From an uncultured Bacilli bacterium (GTDB lineage Bacteria; Bacillota_I; Bacilli_A; RF39; UBA660), in the NCBI GenBank assembly GCA_947627975.1, contig CANQYB010000009.1, positions 1-42,011 on the forward strand: a stretch of DNA of 42,011 nt, in the 5' to 3' direction. Both the position numbers and the translations under genes were made by a program. Below the pieces are notes generated by a model. That model was not told where the DNA came from and ran no database searches. It was given only the letters and a program-made list of their open reading frames with translations. Shown piece by piece: positions 8,404 through 18,634 of the stretch (the first letter of the stretch is position 1; every line of letters starts with the position of its first letter).

Positions 8404-8955
8404 TTAAATTTCTCTCATTAATTCTTGATTTTTATAGGGATTTTTTTTATCAATTTTATCTGTAAATAATATACCATTTAAATGATCAATTTCATGTTGA
8501 AAAGCAACAGCTATATCTTCTCTTACTCTTATGTTACATTTATTTCCCTCAATATCAAAATATTCTAAAGTTATTCTAGCATGTCTAGGTACTATTCCTT
8601 CAACATCTCTATCGACACTTAAACAACCTTCGCCTTCGCCAACATATATCAATTCTTCTGATTCACTTTTAATTTTTGGATTGATTATAACATAATTAGT
8701 AAAAGACTCATCTTCTTCTTCACTACATATTACAAATATTCTTAATAATTTTCCAACTTGTGGAAAGGCTAACCCCATGCCAGGACGTAAATTATATTTA
8801 GTAGAATATTTTTCAATTTGAGATAATTTTAAATATAGTAACATATCATTAATTAATTTTTTATTTTCATTACTTAATGGAAAAATTACTTCTTTAGAAA
8901 CTTTATGTAATAACTTATTTTTTTCATTTAAAATTTTAATATCAGGTAATTTCAT
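8404..8955 (-). CDS. def: Peptide deformylase
   Basis: GMGLAFPQVG, EGCLSVDR, FQHEIDHLNGILF motifs. Confidence 0.95.
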   Translation of the reverse strand: MKLPDIKILNEKNKLLHKVSKEVIFPLSNENKKLINDMLLYLKLSQIEKYSTKYNLRPGMGLAFPQVGKLLRIFVICSEEEDESFTNYVIINPKIKSESEELIYVGEGEGCLSVDRDVEGIVPRHARITLEYFDIEGNKCNIRVREDIAVAFQHEIDHLNGILFTDKIDKKNPYKNQELMREI

Positions 8956-8980
8956 TTATTCACCTCATTAACTAAATAAA

Positions 8981-9009
8981 ATTATATGCATTTTGTGTCA
9001 TTTTGTCAA
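8981..9009 (-). promoter_or_regulatory. def promoter TTGACA-N17-TATAAT
   Basis: Minus-strand TTGACA (9004-9009), TATAAT (8981-8986). Confidence 0.8.
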
Positions 9010-9064
9010 ATTTATAATTATTGAAATAATTAATTTTATATGTTAATATAATTTTAATTTAGAG

Positions 9065-10204
9065 GTGGTTTTGTTGCTAAGGGAAGAAGTAATATTTGAA
9101 AGATTGCAAAATATAATTGAAATAGATAAAAAAATATATAACTTATATGGATATTTTATTGATACGTATAAAAATGATAATATTAATACTATTACGAATA
9201 TTAAATTAGCAGAATATAAAGAAGAAATTGATTTAATTTTAAAAAACGAAAAATCACCTAATAATGAATTTAATTTTCCTTTAAAATTTATTGATAATGA
9301 AGATTCATTTGAAGAAGATAATGATTATTTTGATGAATATGATGATGAGTATGATGAAGAATATGATGATGAGTATGATGAAGAATATGATGAAGAATAT
9401 GATGAAGAATATGGTGATGAGTATGATGAGAAATGTGATGAAGATGAACAGGATATAAATATTTCATTATCTGATTTTAGTTATATTATTAATAAAAAAC
9501 TTGATACATATATTTATTATTTAAAAAAATATAAAAAAGAAGAAGACAAAATATATAAATTAATAGATATAGATTTAGAAAATTTAAAAAATTATAATGA
9601 ATATTCAGATATTTTAGAAAAAATATATAGTAACAATTATTTGGGTTACCATATAAAAAATAGAATAGATAATAGATTACTTAATTTAAAAAATAAAAAT
9701 AATTTCGATTATAATTTTCATAATAGTCTTAATATTGATAGATTATATTTATTTTATAATTATTTAATTCCTTATGATTATTTAGATTATATTTTATCTT
9801 TTAGATTGAAAAGTATTTTTGAAGATGAAATTATAGAAAATAAATTTATTGAAACAAAATTTAAAAAAAATTTGTATAATATATTAGAACACCCATCTTA
9901 TTTAGATGATTTAGATAAAAAAAACACGTTTCAATACGAACGTATCCAGGATGCAATTGATTTTTATCTAGGATATAGCAATGCAGAAAATAAAGAAGAA
10001 AGAATAAGAAATATTAGTTATTTTAAAACTGAAATAAGCTTTTTGGATAATTATAGTATTAATAATCTTTTAAATATATTTGAAAATAAATTTTTAAAGC
10101 AAGGGCTAATTGGGTATGATGATTTTAATTATATAAAATATATTATAGATGATACTGTAGAACAAAAAAATTCAATTTATTATTTAACAAAAAAAATTAA
10201 ATAG
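9065..10204 (+). CDS. Hypothetical protein with acidic YDEE/YDDE repeat tract
   Basis: Long ORF with RBS GAGGTGG; real start probably TTG at 9071 or 9074. No recognised family. Confidence 0.7.
   Translation: MVLLLREEVIFERLQNIIEIDKKIYNLYGYFIDTYKNDNINTITNIKLAEYKEEIDLILKNEKSPNNEFNFPLKFIDNEDSFEEDNDYFDEYDDEYDEEYDDEYDEEYDEEYDEEYGDEYDEKCDEDEQDINISLSDFSYIINKKLDTYIYYLKKYKKEEDKIYKLIDIDLENLKNYNEYSDILEKIYSNNYLGYHIKNRIDNRLLNLKNKNNFDYNFHNSLNIDRLYLFYNYLIPYDYLDYILSFRLKSIFEDEIIENKFIETKFKKNLYNILEHPSYLDDLDKKNTFQYERIQDAIDFYLGYSNAENKEERIRNISYFKTEISFLDNYSINNLLNIFENKFLKQGLIGYDDFNYIKYIIDDTVEQKNSIYYLTKKIK
9325..9440 (+). repeat. In-frame 12-bp tandem repeat (Y-D-E/D-E)
   Basis: Protein FDEYDDEYDEEYDDEYDEEYDEEYDEEYGDEYDEKCDED. 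Confidence 0.85.
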
Positions 10205-10339
10205 TTTTTTATTAGATTCAAAGAATTTTAAGTTAACTTATTTTATTTTTAAGTTATATTATTAAAAAATTATAATATAAAATATTTTAATTTATTAGAA
10301 AGTCAGCATGAAAGAAAATAAAAATATAAAAAATAAAAC

Positions 10340-10361
10340 CTCTAGAAAACTAGAGATTTTT
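10340..10361 (+). terminator. Rho-independent terminator
   Basis: CTCTAG-AAAA-CTAGAG followed by ATTTTTT. Confidence 0.85.
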
Positions 10362-10388
10362 TCAATTTAAAAGGAAATAATTCCTTTA

Positions 10389-10571
10389 TTAATTGTTATT
10401 ATTAAACCATCCTGCGCCAATAATTATAACAAGTAAGATGAATAAAACAATCCAAATGGCTGCACCTATGCCATAACCTGATGAATATCCTGAATATCCG
10501 CCCATTTGTGGACAACATTGATTCATTCCATATCCACCACCATAGTAGCCATTATTTCCATAATAATACAT
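10389..10571 (-). CDS. YjcZ-like tiny transmembrane protein
   Basis: Gly/Tyr-rich N-terminus then IGAAIWIVLFILLVIIIGAGWF, as in the YjcZ / tiny TM family. Confidence 0.75.
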   Translation of the reverse strand: MYYYGNNGYYGGGYGMNQCCPQMGGYSGYSSGYGIGAAIWIVLFILLVIIIGAGWFNNNN

Positions 10572-10704
10572 ATTATTATACCTCCTTAATGTATCTATTA
10601 CATTTTATTAATAATGTTTTGTTTTTGACATTAAAAATGCCTATTTTTTAAATACTTGTTTTTTAAACTAATATTTTATGTTATTATTAAAATAGGAGTA
10701 GATT

Positions 10705-11856
10705 ATGAAAAATAATATAAAAAGATGTGACAAATTATTATTAATATTAACTTTATTATATTCATTACTTGGACTTATAATGATTTTTAGTTCATCTTCA
10801 GTTGCAGCTGTATATCGTTATGGCCTTAGTACTAATTATTATTTCATACGTCAGTTATTATTTACTTTAGTGGGATTTGTTTTTGGTTTTGTTTTTATTT
10901 TAAATTTTCCCATTAAAAAATATAAAATTTTTATTCCAATAGGATTTATAATACTTGTTTGTTTATTAATGTTTGTATTAACTGGAGAAAGTACTAATGG
11001 AGCTAAAAGTTGGCTAAATATCGGTTCTTTTGGTATTCAACCTACTGAATTTGCTAAATTATATTTAATAATATTTTTTGCTTATTTTTATGGATATAGA
11101 CTAAAAACAATGAAAAATAAATATGCAATATTTTTTCCTTTAATTATAGCAATAATTTTTTTTATATTGATTATTATGCAACCAGATTTAGGAGGTTCAC
11201 TAATTTTAGTAGGAATTGTATCGATGATGTTTTTTTCAATACCACTTCCTAAAAACAAAATGAATAAAATTATTAAAATAAGTGCCATAATTGGAATAAT
11301 AGCAATAATATTTTTATTTCAATTTGGAGGAAATATATTAAATGAAACTCAAGCTAAACGTCTAAAATATAAAAATCCTTGTTCTAGATATACTGAGGAT
11401 ACAGGATATCAAGTTTGTAATAGTTTGATTTCAGTATCTAATGGAGGCTTATTTGGTCTTGGACTCGGAAATTCAACTCAAAAATATCTATATTTACCTG
11501 AGGCTCATACAGATTTTATATTTTCAATAGTTTTAGAAGAACTTGGAGCTATTGTAGGAACGTTAATAATTATAGGTTATATTATTATTTTATTTAGAAT
11601 TTTAAATATTGCTAGAAATGCCTTATTTTTAAGTGGTTCTATTATTGCTTATGGAACTTTTTCATTAATGATTTTGCATATTTTTGTCAATTTATTAGGT
11701 ATTCTTGGTTTAATTCCCTTAACTGGAGTTCCACTTCCATTTCTATCATATGGAGGAAGTTTTAATTTAGTAATAATAACATTATTATTTATAGTTCAAA
11801 GAGTGGTAATAGAATCCAAAAATATTAAAAGAAAAAAAGAATTACAAAATATTTAA
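10705..11856 (+). CDS. FtsW/RodA/SpoVE-family peptidoglycan polymerase
   Basis: Multi-TM; GSFGIQPTEFAKL, QPDLGGSLIL, PEAHTDFIFSIVLEELG, GVPLPFLSYGGS. Confidence 0.95.
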   Translation: MKNNIKRCDKLLLILTLLYSLLGLIMIFSSSSVAAVYRYGLSTNYYFIRQLLFTLVGFVFGFVFILNFPIKKYKIFIPIGFIILVCLLMFVLTGESTNGAKSWLNIGSFGIQPTEFAKLYLIIFFAYFYGYRLKTMKNKYAIFFPLIIAIIFFILIIMQPDLGGSLILVGIVSMMFFSIPLPKNKMNKIIKISAIIGIIAIIFLFQFGGNILNETQAKRLKYKNPCSRYTEDTGYQVCNSLISVSNGGLFGLGLGNSTQKYLYLPEAHTDFIFSIVLEELGAIVGTLIIIGYIIILFRILNIARNALFLSGSIIAYGTFSLMILHIFVNLLGILGLIPLTGVPLPFLSYGGSFNLVIITLLFIVQRVVIESKNIKRKKELQNI

Positions 11857-11941
11857 ATGAAATTTAATTAATATTTTATATTATTATTTATAATTTATAA
11901 TTTAATTTATTTTGTTTTTTAAAACTATTACTCTATTTTTC

Positions 11942-11970
11942 TTGACAAATTATATAATTTGTTTTAATAT
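11942..11970 (+). promoter_or_regulatory. Promoter TTGACA-N17-TAATAT upstream of sortase
   Basis: TTGACA (11942-11947), TAATAT (11965-11970). Confidence 0.75.
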
Positions 11971-11994
11971 ATTTAGTATTTTAAGGAGGGGGTT

Positions 11995-12744
11995 ATGAAA
12001 AAAAGTAAATTATATACATTTAGGATAGTTTTACTTGTTTTCATATTTTTATCTGCTTCGATAAATGCTATTTATTTATTTCAAAATCAAGTTGATAAAT
12101 ATAAATCTAAAAATTTAGAAAATGCTTATCAAATTGAAAATGCTAAAAATAATGAAAAATTAAGTAGAAAAATAGATGTAACGTCATATCAAAATGCCGT
12201 AGATAGTTTAAGAAGTGAATTTAATAATACAGATATTTTAGGAACTATAAAAATAAATGATACTAATATTAATACTACAATAGTTCAAGGATCAGATAAT
12301 TTATTTTATTTAAATCATTCTGTTAATAAAGAAGAAAATATATTAGGTTCGGTTTTTATGGATTATCGAAACCAAGTGACAGATAAAATTAAATTACTAT
12401 ATGGTCATAATTCAAGAAGATTACAACCAATTTTTCATGAATTAGAAAAATTTTTGGATGAAAATTTTTTAAAACAACATTTATATTTTCAAATAATGGA
12501 TGAAACAGGATTATATAATTATAAAATATTTTCTGTTATGGTTGTTCCAAATTCAACTACAAAACATATGCAAATTGAATTTGATGATGATAATGCTTAT
12601 ATTCAACATTTAAAATGGCTAAAAGAAAATTCTAAATTTATTTTAGATGAGGAAATATCTTCTAAAGATGAAATAGTTTTATTGCAAACATGTTATTATA
12701 ATCCCTCTGATTCTTTTATTATAATTGCCGCAAAAAAAATATAA
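11995..12744 (+). CDS. Class B-like sortase
   Basis: N-terminal TM; ILGSVFMDYRN, LLYGHN (His), IVLLQTCYYN (Cys). Confidence 0.88.
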   Translation: MKKSKLYTFRIVLLVFIFLSASINAIYLFQNQVDKYKSKNLENAYQIENAKNNEKLSRKIDVTSYQNAVDSLRSEFNNTDILGTIKINDTNINTTIVQGSDNLFYLNHSVNKEENILGSVFMDYRNQVTDKIKLLYGHNSRRLQPIFHELEKFLDENFLKQHLYFQIMDETGLYNYKIFSVMVVPNSTTKHMQIEFDDDNAYIQHLKWLKENSKFILDEEISSKDEIVLLQTCYYNPSDSFIIIAAKKI

Positions 12745-12849
12745 TTTAATTATATTTTTTTTATATAATTAACTGTATTTAAAATTTTCTTGTTTTTTTA
12801 AATTTGATATGTTATTCTATTAATAGAATAAAAGGTAGGTGAAATAAGT

Positions 12850-13701
12850 ATGGATTTTATTATGAATATTTATAATAGTCAATACTTTACAATTGGAATT
12901 TTTATAGTTATAGCTGTTTTAGCATTAATATTTTTAATTTTGTTATTAAGTGGTGGAAAGAAAAAGAAAAAAGCTAAACAAGAGAATATAGCAAAACAAG
13001 AAAATGAAATAAATAACAATTTAAATCAAGATGTATTAAATGCAACTAATGGGGTAGCTAGTAATAATATGGACGTTAATACAATTGATAGCATAAATGA
13101 CAATGCAATTGATAATGTTATTATTACGCCTGATATGAAAAGTGATAATATAAATCCTATTACAAATAATGATCAAAATATGGAAAATAATAATATATTT
13201 AATTCGCAAATGCCACCACTTTCAAATGACATAGGTGAGATTAATCAAAATAATGAAATTAATAGTCAAGATAGTGTATTAAATAATCAAGTTAATGAAA
13301 TTAATAATCAACCTAATATATTAAATAGTCAAGTTAATGAAATAGATAATCAAAATATTAATGATACTAATCCAAATTCTAATGCTTTTAGTAATAATAT
13401 GGATATTACTCAAAATCCAATTGAAAATATGACAAATACAAACTTTAATATAAATGAAAATACAAATAATGAAATAAATTCAACTGAAAATAATGTTCCT
13501 GAAGTTAATTCTTCAAATAAACAAGTTGAAAATCAAGAAGTTAAAAGTGAAGTTAAACTTCCAAGTATTGATGATTTATTAAAAAGTGCAAATGAAAGTA
13601 GTAATTCTCAAAATCAAAATAATTCTGAACAATTTAGTTCTGTATATGTATCTAATAAAAATGATGAGATTGAACTTCCAAAATTAAATGACAATAATTA
13701 G
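12850..13701 (+). CDS. Hypothetical membrane-anchored protein with Asn/Gln-rich low-complexity tail
   Basis: One TM segment followed by KKKKK and ~230 aa N-rich region. Confidence 0.75.
   Translation: MDFIMNIYNSQYFTIGIFIVIAVLALIFLILLLSGGKKKKKAKQENIAKQENEINNNLNQDVLNATNGVASNNMDVNTIDSINDNAIDNVIITPDMKSDNINPITNNDQNMENNNIFNSQMPPLSNDIGEINQNNEINSQDSVLNNQVNEINNQPNILNSQVNEIDNQNINDTNPNSNAFSNNMDITQNPIENMTNTNFNINENTNNEINSTENNVPEVNSSNKQVENQEVKSEVKLPSIDDLLKSANESSNSQNQNNSEQFSSVYVSNKNDEIELPKLNDNN
13279..13353 (+). repeat. 42-bp-period imperfect tandem repeat in N-rich ORF
   Basis: TTAAATAATCAAGTTAATGAAATTAATAATCAA vs TTAAATAGTCAAGTTAATGAAATAGATAATCAA. Confidence 0.7.
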
Positions 13702-13709
13702 TTTAAAAG

Positions 13710-13731
13710 AAACTGTTTACAGTTTTTTTTT
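13710..13731 (+). terminator. Rho-independent terminator
   Basis: AAACTG-TTTA-CAGTTTTTTTTT. Confidence 0.75.
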
Positions 13732-13803
13732 AATGTTTTTAAAGCATTTTACTTTTACTTTGGAAAAAATTTGAATTTATGATAAAATAATTATGGTGAT
13801 ATA

Positions 13804-15708
13804 ATGAAAAAATATGATGAAAGTTCGATAAAAATTTTAGAGGGACTAGAAGCAGTTAGAAAAAGACCCGGAATGTATATTGGTAGTACTGATAAAAGAG
13901 GATTACATCATATGGCTTGGGAAATTGTAGATAATGCTATGGATGAAGTAATAAATGGTTTTGGGAATAAAATAATTGTTACTTTAAATAAAGATAATTC
14001 TATTACTATTAAAGATAATGGTAGAGGTATACCAATTGGAATGCATGAATCAGGAAAGTCAACTCCAGAGGTAATATATACTATTTTACATGCTGGTGGT
14101 AAATTTACAAGTGATGGTTATAAAGTATCAGGGGGACTTCATGGAGTTGGAGCATCGGTTGTAAACGCTTTATCTTCCTATATGAAAGTTACTACTTATC
14201 ATGATGGAAAAATAGCAGAAATTGAGTTTGAAAATGGGGGAAAGGTTAAATCACCATTAAAAATTTTAGGTAATACTAATAAAACAGGAACTGAAGTTAC
14301 TTTTAAGGCTGATGAATCAATATTTAAAAACGCGAGATTTTCTTTTACAACTATTTGTGAAAGATTACAGGAATCTGCATTCTTAGTACCTATTTTAACA
14401 ATTGAAGTAAATGATATAGAAGATGATAAACATGAAATTTATCATTATGAAAAAGGTATTCATTCATTTGTAGAATATATTAATCAACATAAAACTACAT
14501 TAAATGATATTTTAACATTTAATGGTAAAAAAAATGATATAAATGTTGAAGTTTCTTTACAATATAATAATAGTTATAATGAAAGTATTTTATCTTTTGT
14601 AAATAATGTTCGAACTTCTGATGGTGGAACACACGAGGTTGGGTTTAAAACTGGAATTACAAAAGCTTTTAATGATTATGCTAAAAATAATAATTTAATT
14701 AAAACAAAAGATGGTTCTTTTGATGGAAGTGATATTAGAGAAGGATTAACAGCTGTAATTAGTTTAAAAATTCCAGAAAATTTATTGCAATTTGAAGGAC
14801 AAACAAAAGGAAAATTAGGAACACCTGAGGCAAGAAGTGTAGTTGAAAATATAGTTTATGATAATGTATCATTCTTTTTAGAAGAAAATAAAGAAATTGC
14901 TTTATCTATAATTGATAAAGCGTTTAAATCAAAAATGGCAAGAGAGGCGGCAAGAAAAGCTAGAGAAGAAGCTCGAAATGGAAAGTCCAAAAAAGCAATT
15001 GAAAAAAATTTATCAGGAAAACTTTCCCCAGCTCAATCAAAAAATCCCAAAATAAATGAATTATTTTTAGTTGAGGGTGATTCTGCAGGTGGCTCTGCTA
15101 AGGGGGGAAGAAATAGAAAATTTCAAGCTATCCTTCCTCTTAGAGGAAAAGTTTTGAATTCGCAAAAAGCTTCTATGTCCGAAATTTTAAAAAATGAAGA
15201 ATTGAATACAATGATTCATACTATTGGGGCTGGAGTTGGTTCAGATTTTGATGTTAAAGATTCTAATTATGATAAAGTTATCATTATGACAGATGCCGAT
15301 GTTGATGGAGCCCATATTCAAATATTATTACTTACATTTTTTTACAACTACATGAGAGGATTAATTGAAGCTGGAAAACTTTATTTAGCATTGCCACCAC
15401 TTTATAAAATTGATTATGGAAAAAAACATTTTTACGCTTATTCTGATGAAGAATTAGAAGAAATAAAAAGAAATAATAGTGGAAAATTTAGTGTTCAAAG
15501 ATATAAAGGTTTAGGAGAAATGAATCCAGATCAATTATGGGAAACTACAATGAATCCAGATACGAGAACATTAATTAGAATAAATATAAATGATGCAGCT
15601 TTAGCTGATAGAAGAGTTAATATTTTAATGGGAGATAAAGTAGAACCACGAAAAGAATGGATTAATGAAAATGTTGAATTTACATTAGAGGATGATTATA
15701 GAGGGTAG
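13804..15708 (+). CDS. parE: DNA topoisomerase IV subunit B
   Basis: GLEAVRKRPGMYIGSTD, GGLHGVGASVVNALS, VEGDSAGGSAKGGRNRKFQAILPLRGK; adjacent to parC. Confidence 0.95.
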   Translation: MKKYDESSIKILEGLEAVRKRPGMYIGSTDKRGLHHMAWEIVDNAMDEVINGFGNKIIVTLNKDNSITIKDNGRGIPIGMHESGKSTPEVIYTILHAGGKFTSDGYKVSGGLHGVGASVVNALSSYMKVTTYHDGKIAEIEFENGGKVKSPLKILGNTNKTGTEVTFKADESIFKNARFSFTTICERLQESAFLVPILTIEVNDIEDDKHEIYHYEKGIHSFVEYINQHKTTLNDILTFNGKKNDINVEVSLQYNNSYNESILSFVNNVRTSDGGTHEVGFKTGITKAFNDYAKNNNLIKTKDGSFDGSDIREGLTAVISLKIPENLLQFEGQTKGKLGTPEARSVVENIVYDNVSFFLEENKEIALSIIDKAFKSKMAREAARKAREEARNGKSKKAIEKNLSGKLSPAQSKNPKINELFLVEGDSAGGSAKGGRNRKFQAILPLRGKVLNSQKASMSEILKNEELNTMIHTIGAGVGSDFDVKDSNYDKVIIMTDADVDGAHIQILLLTFFYNYMRGLIEAGKLYLALPPLYKIDYGKKHFYAYSDEELEEIKRNNSGKFSVQRYKGLGEMNPDQLWETTMNPDTRTLIRININDAALADRRVNILMGDKVEPRKEWINENVEFTLEDDYRG

Positions 15709-15714
15709 GAAAAA

Positions 15715-18213
15715 ATGAAAAACGAAACACAAGAAATTTTAAATAAAATTCAAGAATATGCTTTAGAGGAAATTATGGGCTTAAGATTTGGTGCTTATGC
15801 TAAAGAAATAATTCAAGATAGAGCAATACCAGATGTTCGTGATGGATTAAAGCCTGTTCAAAGAAGAATATTATTTGATATGTATAAAAATAATAATACA
15901 TATGAAAAAGGATATGTTAAATGTGCATATACTGTTGGCTCGGTACTTGGAAAGTATCATCCACATGGAGATTCATCGGTATATGATGCCATGATCAGAA
16001 TGAGTCAGTGGTGGAAACAAAATGAAATTTTAGTTGATATTCATGGTAATAATGGTTCAATGGATGGAGATTCTGCTGCTGCTTATCGTTATACAGAAGC
16101 TAGACTTTCTAAAATAAGTATGGAGCTTCTTAAAGATTTAGATAAAAATACTGTTTCATTTGCTCCCAACTTTGATGATCGCTTTTTAGAACCTACTGTT
16201 TTACCTGCAAAATTTCCTAATCTTTTAGTTAATGGTGCTAATGGAATTAGTGCCGGTTATGCTACAAATATTCCTCCCCATAATTTAGGTGAAATTATTG
16301 ATGCTACTATCAAAAGAATTGAATCGCCCAATTGTCATTTAGAAACTATTTTAGATATTGTAAAAGGACCCGATTTTCCTACCGGAGGAATTGTTGAAGG
16401 TAAGACTGGAATTATTGATGCTTTTAAAACTGGTAAAGGTAAAGTTATAATTAGGAGTAAAGTTCAATTTGTTAAAACTCAATCTAAGGAACAAATAATT
16501 GTAACGGAAATACCATTCGATGTTAATAAACAAAACTTAGTTAAAAAAATTGATGATATAAGAATTGATAAAAAAATTGAAGGAATTGCCGAAGTAAGAG
16601 ATGAAACTGATAAAGATGGATTAAGAATAGCAATAGATCTTAAAAAGGGGGCAAATAAAGATATAATTTTAAATTATTTACTTAAAAATACTGATTTATC
16701 AATATCTTATAATTATAATATGGTGGCTATTGTTAATAGAAGACCAATGACTTTAGGTATTTTATCAATTTTAGATGCTTACATTGCTCATCAAAAAGAA
16801 GTAATAATTAAACGTAGCCAATTTGATTTATTAAATTATAAAAAAAATTTACATATTGTTGAAGGATTAATAAAAGCATTAGATATTTTAGATGAAGTAA
16901 TAAAAACAATTAGAGCATCTAAAAATAAAGCTGATGCTAAAATCAATTTAGTTAACAACTATGATTTTACTATGGAACAAGCTGAGGCTATTGTCGATTT
17001 ACAATTATATAAATTAACTAATACTGATGTATCAGAATTAGAAAGTAAATTAGAACAACTAACTAAATTCATCAATGCTTTAGAAAGTATTTTAAATGAT
17101 GAAAATAAATTAAAAGAAGTTATGAAACATGAACTAAAAAAAATAAAAAAAGAATATGCTACAAAAAGAATTACGGAAATACGTGAAGAAATTACAGATA
17201 TTAAAATTGAAAAAAGCCACTTAATACCCAAAATTAAAACTTATGTAATAATTACAAATGAAGGCTATTTAAAAAGGGTATCATCTAAAAGTTATGCAGC
17301 CAGAAATGATGAAACAACTTTAAAACCAGGAGATTTTGTAAGTCAGATATATGAAACAGATACTCTTTCTAACTTAATTTTGTTTACTTCTTTGGGAAGA
17401 TATTTGTTTATTCCTGTTCACGAAATAACTGAATGTAAATGGAAAGATTTAGGTAAACATGTAAATAATTTAAGACCGATAGAAAATAAAGAGGAAATAA
17501 TTGGATCTTTAATATATAATGATAATGATATAGTTACGATGTTTACTAAGTTGGGAATTGTTAAAAGAACTTATTTAAAAGATTTGTTTGTTACTCGTTT
17601 TTCAAAGCCAATGACAGCAATTAAATTAAAGCAAAATGATGAACTTATTTCCATAACAAACAAAACTGGTAATTCAATAATTGTAACAAACAATGGCTAT
17701 GCATTAAATTTTTCATCTTCTGAAATACCATTAGTAGGTATTAAAGCCAGTGGAGTAAAAGGAATTAATTTAAAAAATGATTATGTTATCTTTGGAAATA
17801 ATACTGATGGAAGTGAATATTTAACAATATTTACAGCAATAAATGGAGCTAAAAGAATAAAATTAGAGTTATTAAATATTTCAACACGTGCCAAAAAGGG
17901 AACTATATTATTTAAAAAATTAAAGACTATAGATATTAAATTGATAAGTTGTCTTTTAACAAATTCTAAAACTACTATAGGGCTTAAAACAGAGGAAGAT
18001 ATTATTAATATAAGAGTTAGTGAAATTCCTATTATGGATTTATCTTCTACTTTTGGTAAATTTAATTCTTTCAAAATATTAAAAGCATTTATTGCCGATA
18101 ATCTAGAAAAAGAACCAGAAAAAAACGATGATGATAATATTGAAAAAAATAAAAATACTGAAAATATTAAAGAATTAACTATTTCAGATTTTATAAATGA
18201 ATTTAAAATATAA
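15715..18213 (+). CDS. parC: DNA topoisomerase IV subunit A
   Basis: ALEEIMGLRFGAYAKEIIQDRAIPDVRDGLKPVQRRIL, GKYHPHGDSSVYDAMIRMSQ, RYTEARLS. Confidence 0.95.
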   Translation: MKNETQEILNKIQEYALEEIMGLRFGAYAKEIIQDRAIPDVRDGLKPVQRRILFDMYKNNNTYEKGYVKCAYTVGSVLGKYHPHGDSSVYDAMIRMSQWWKQNEILVDIHGNNGSMDGDSAAAYRYTEARLSKISMELLKDLDKNTVSFAPNFDDRFLEPTVLPAKFPNLLVNGANGISAGYATNIPPHNLGEIIDATIKRIESPNCHLETILDIVKGPDFPTGGIVEGKTGIIDAFKTGKGKVIIRSKVQFVKTQSKEQIIVTEIPFDVNKQNLVKKIDDIRIDKKIEGIAEVRDETDKDGLRIAIDLKKGANKDIILNYLLKNTDLSISYNYNMVAIVNRRPMTLGILSILDAYIAHQKEVIIKRSQFDLLNYKKNLHIVEGLIKALDILDEVIKTIRASKNKADAKINLVNNYDFTMEQAEAIVDLQLYKLTNTDVSELESKLEQLTKFINALESILNDENKLKEVMKHELKKIKKEYATKRITEIREEITDIKIEKSHLIPKIKTYVIITNEGYLKRVSSKSYAARNDETTLKPGDFVSQIYETDTLSNLILFTSLGRYLFIPVHEITECKWKDLGKHVNNLRPIENKEEIIGSLIYNDNDIVTMFTKLGIVKRTYLKDLFVTRFSKPMTAIKLKQNDELISITNKTGNSIIVTNNGYALNFSSSEIPLVGIKASGVKGINLKNDYVIFGNNTDGSEYLTIFTAINGAKRIKLELLNISTRAKKGTILFKKLKTIDIKLISCLLTNSKTTIGLKTEEDIINIRVSEIPIMDLSSTFGKFNSFKILKAFIADNLEKEPEKNDDDNIEKNKNTENIKELTISDFINEFKI

Positions 18214-18220
18214 GGTCTAC

Positions 18221-18255
18221 ATCACCTACTAAAATCATAAATTAAAGTAGGTGAT
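18221..18255 (+). promoter_or_regulatory. Hairpin sequestering the ylbD ribosome-binding site (possible parC terminator/attenuator)
   Basis: ATCACCTACT (18221-18230) perfectly complementary to AGTAGGTGAT (18246-18255), which contains the SD AGGTGA 5' of ATG 18261. Confidence 0.6.
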
Positions 18256-18260
18256 TTTAT

Positions 18261-18632
18261 ATGTCAAAAAAAGATGAATTCAAAAAATTTGCTTCAACTC
18301 ATCCTGAATTAATTAATTTTATAAATGATGGATCTATGACATGGCAAAAATTTTATGAAATTTATGATATATATGGAGATGATAATCGAAGTTGGTCAAA
18401 ATTTATAAATAACACATCAAATACTGAAAATATTAACATACCAAAAAAATTATCCGGTGTTGGAAAAATACTTGGTAATATAGATATGAATTCTATTCAA
18501 GAACATATTAATACTGCACAAAAAGCTTTAGGGGTAATTCAAGAATTAACTTTAAAAAATTCCTCAGATGTTTCCAATGTTGCAAAGGGTCCAACAAGTA
18601 CTAGACCAATTAATAAATTTTTTGAGGATTAA
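18261..18632 (+). CDS. ylbD: YlbD-like (putative coat) protein
   Basis: FKKFASTHPELINFINDGSMTWQKFYEIYDIYGDDNRSW matches the YlbD-type HP-TWQ-(Y) pattern; followed by ylbE-like gene. Confidence 0.7.
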   Translation: MSKKDEFKKFASTHPELINFINDGSMTWQKFYEIYDIYGDDNRSWSKFINNTSNTENINIPKKLSGVGKILGNIDMNSIQEHINTAQKALGVIQELTLKNSSDVSNVAKGPTSTRPINKFFED

Positions 18633-18634
18633 TT

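Noticed and set aside
9325-9440. CRISPR-like repeat array
   Set aside because: Short 12-bp contiguous in-frame repeat without spacers; clearly coding low-complexity.
16351-18074. Minus-strand ORFs inside parC (16351-16533, 16959-17231, 17781-18074)
   Set aside because: Entirely inside a clearly coding parC; compositional artefacts.
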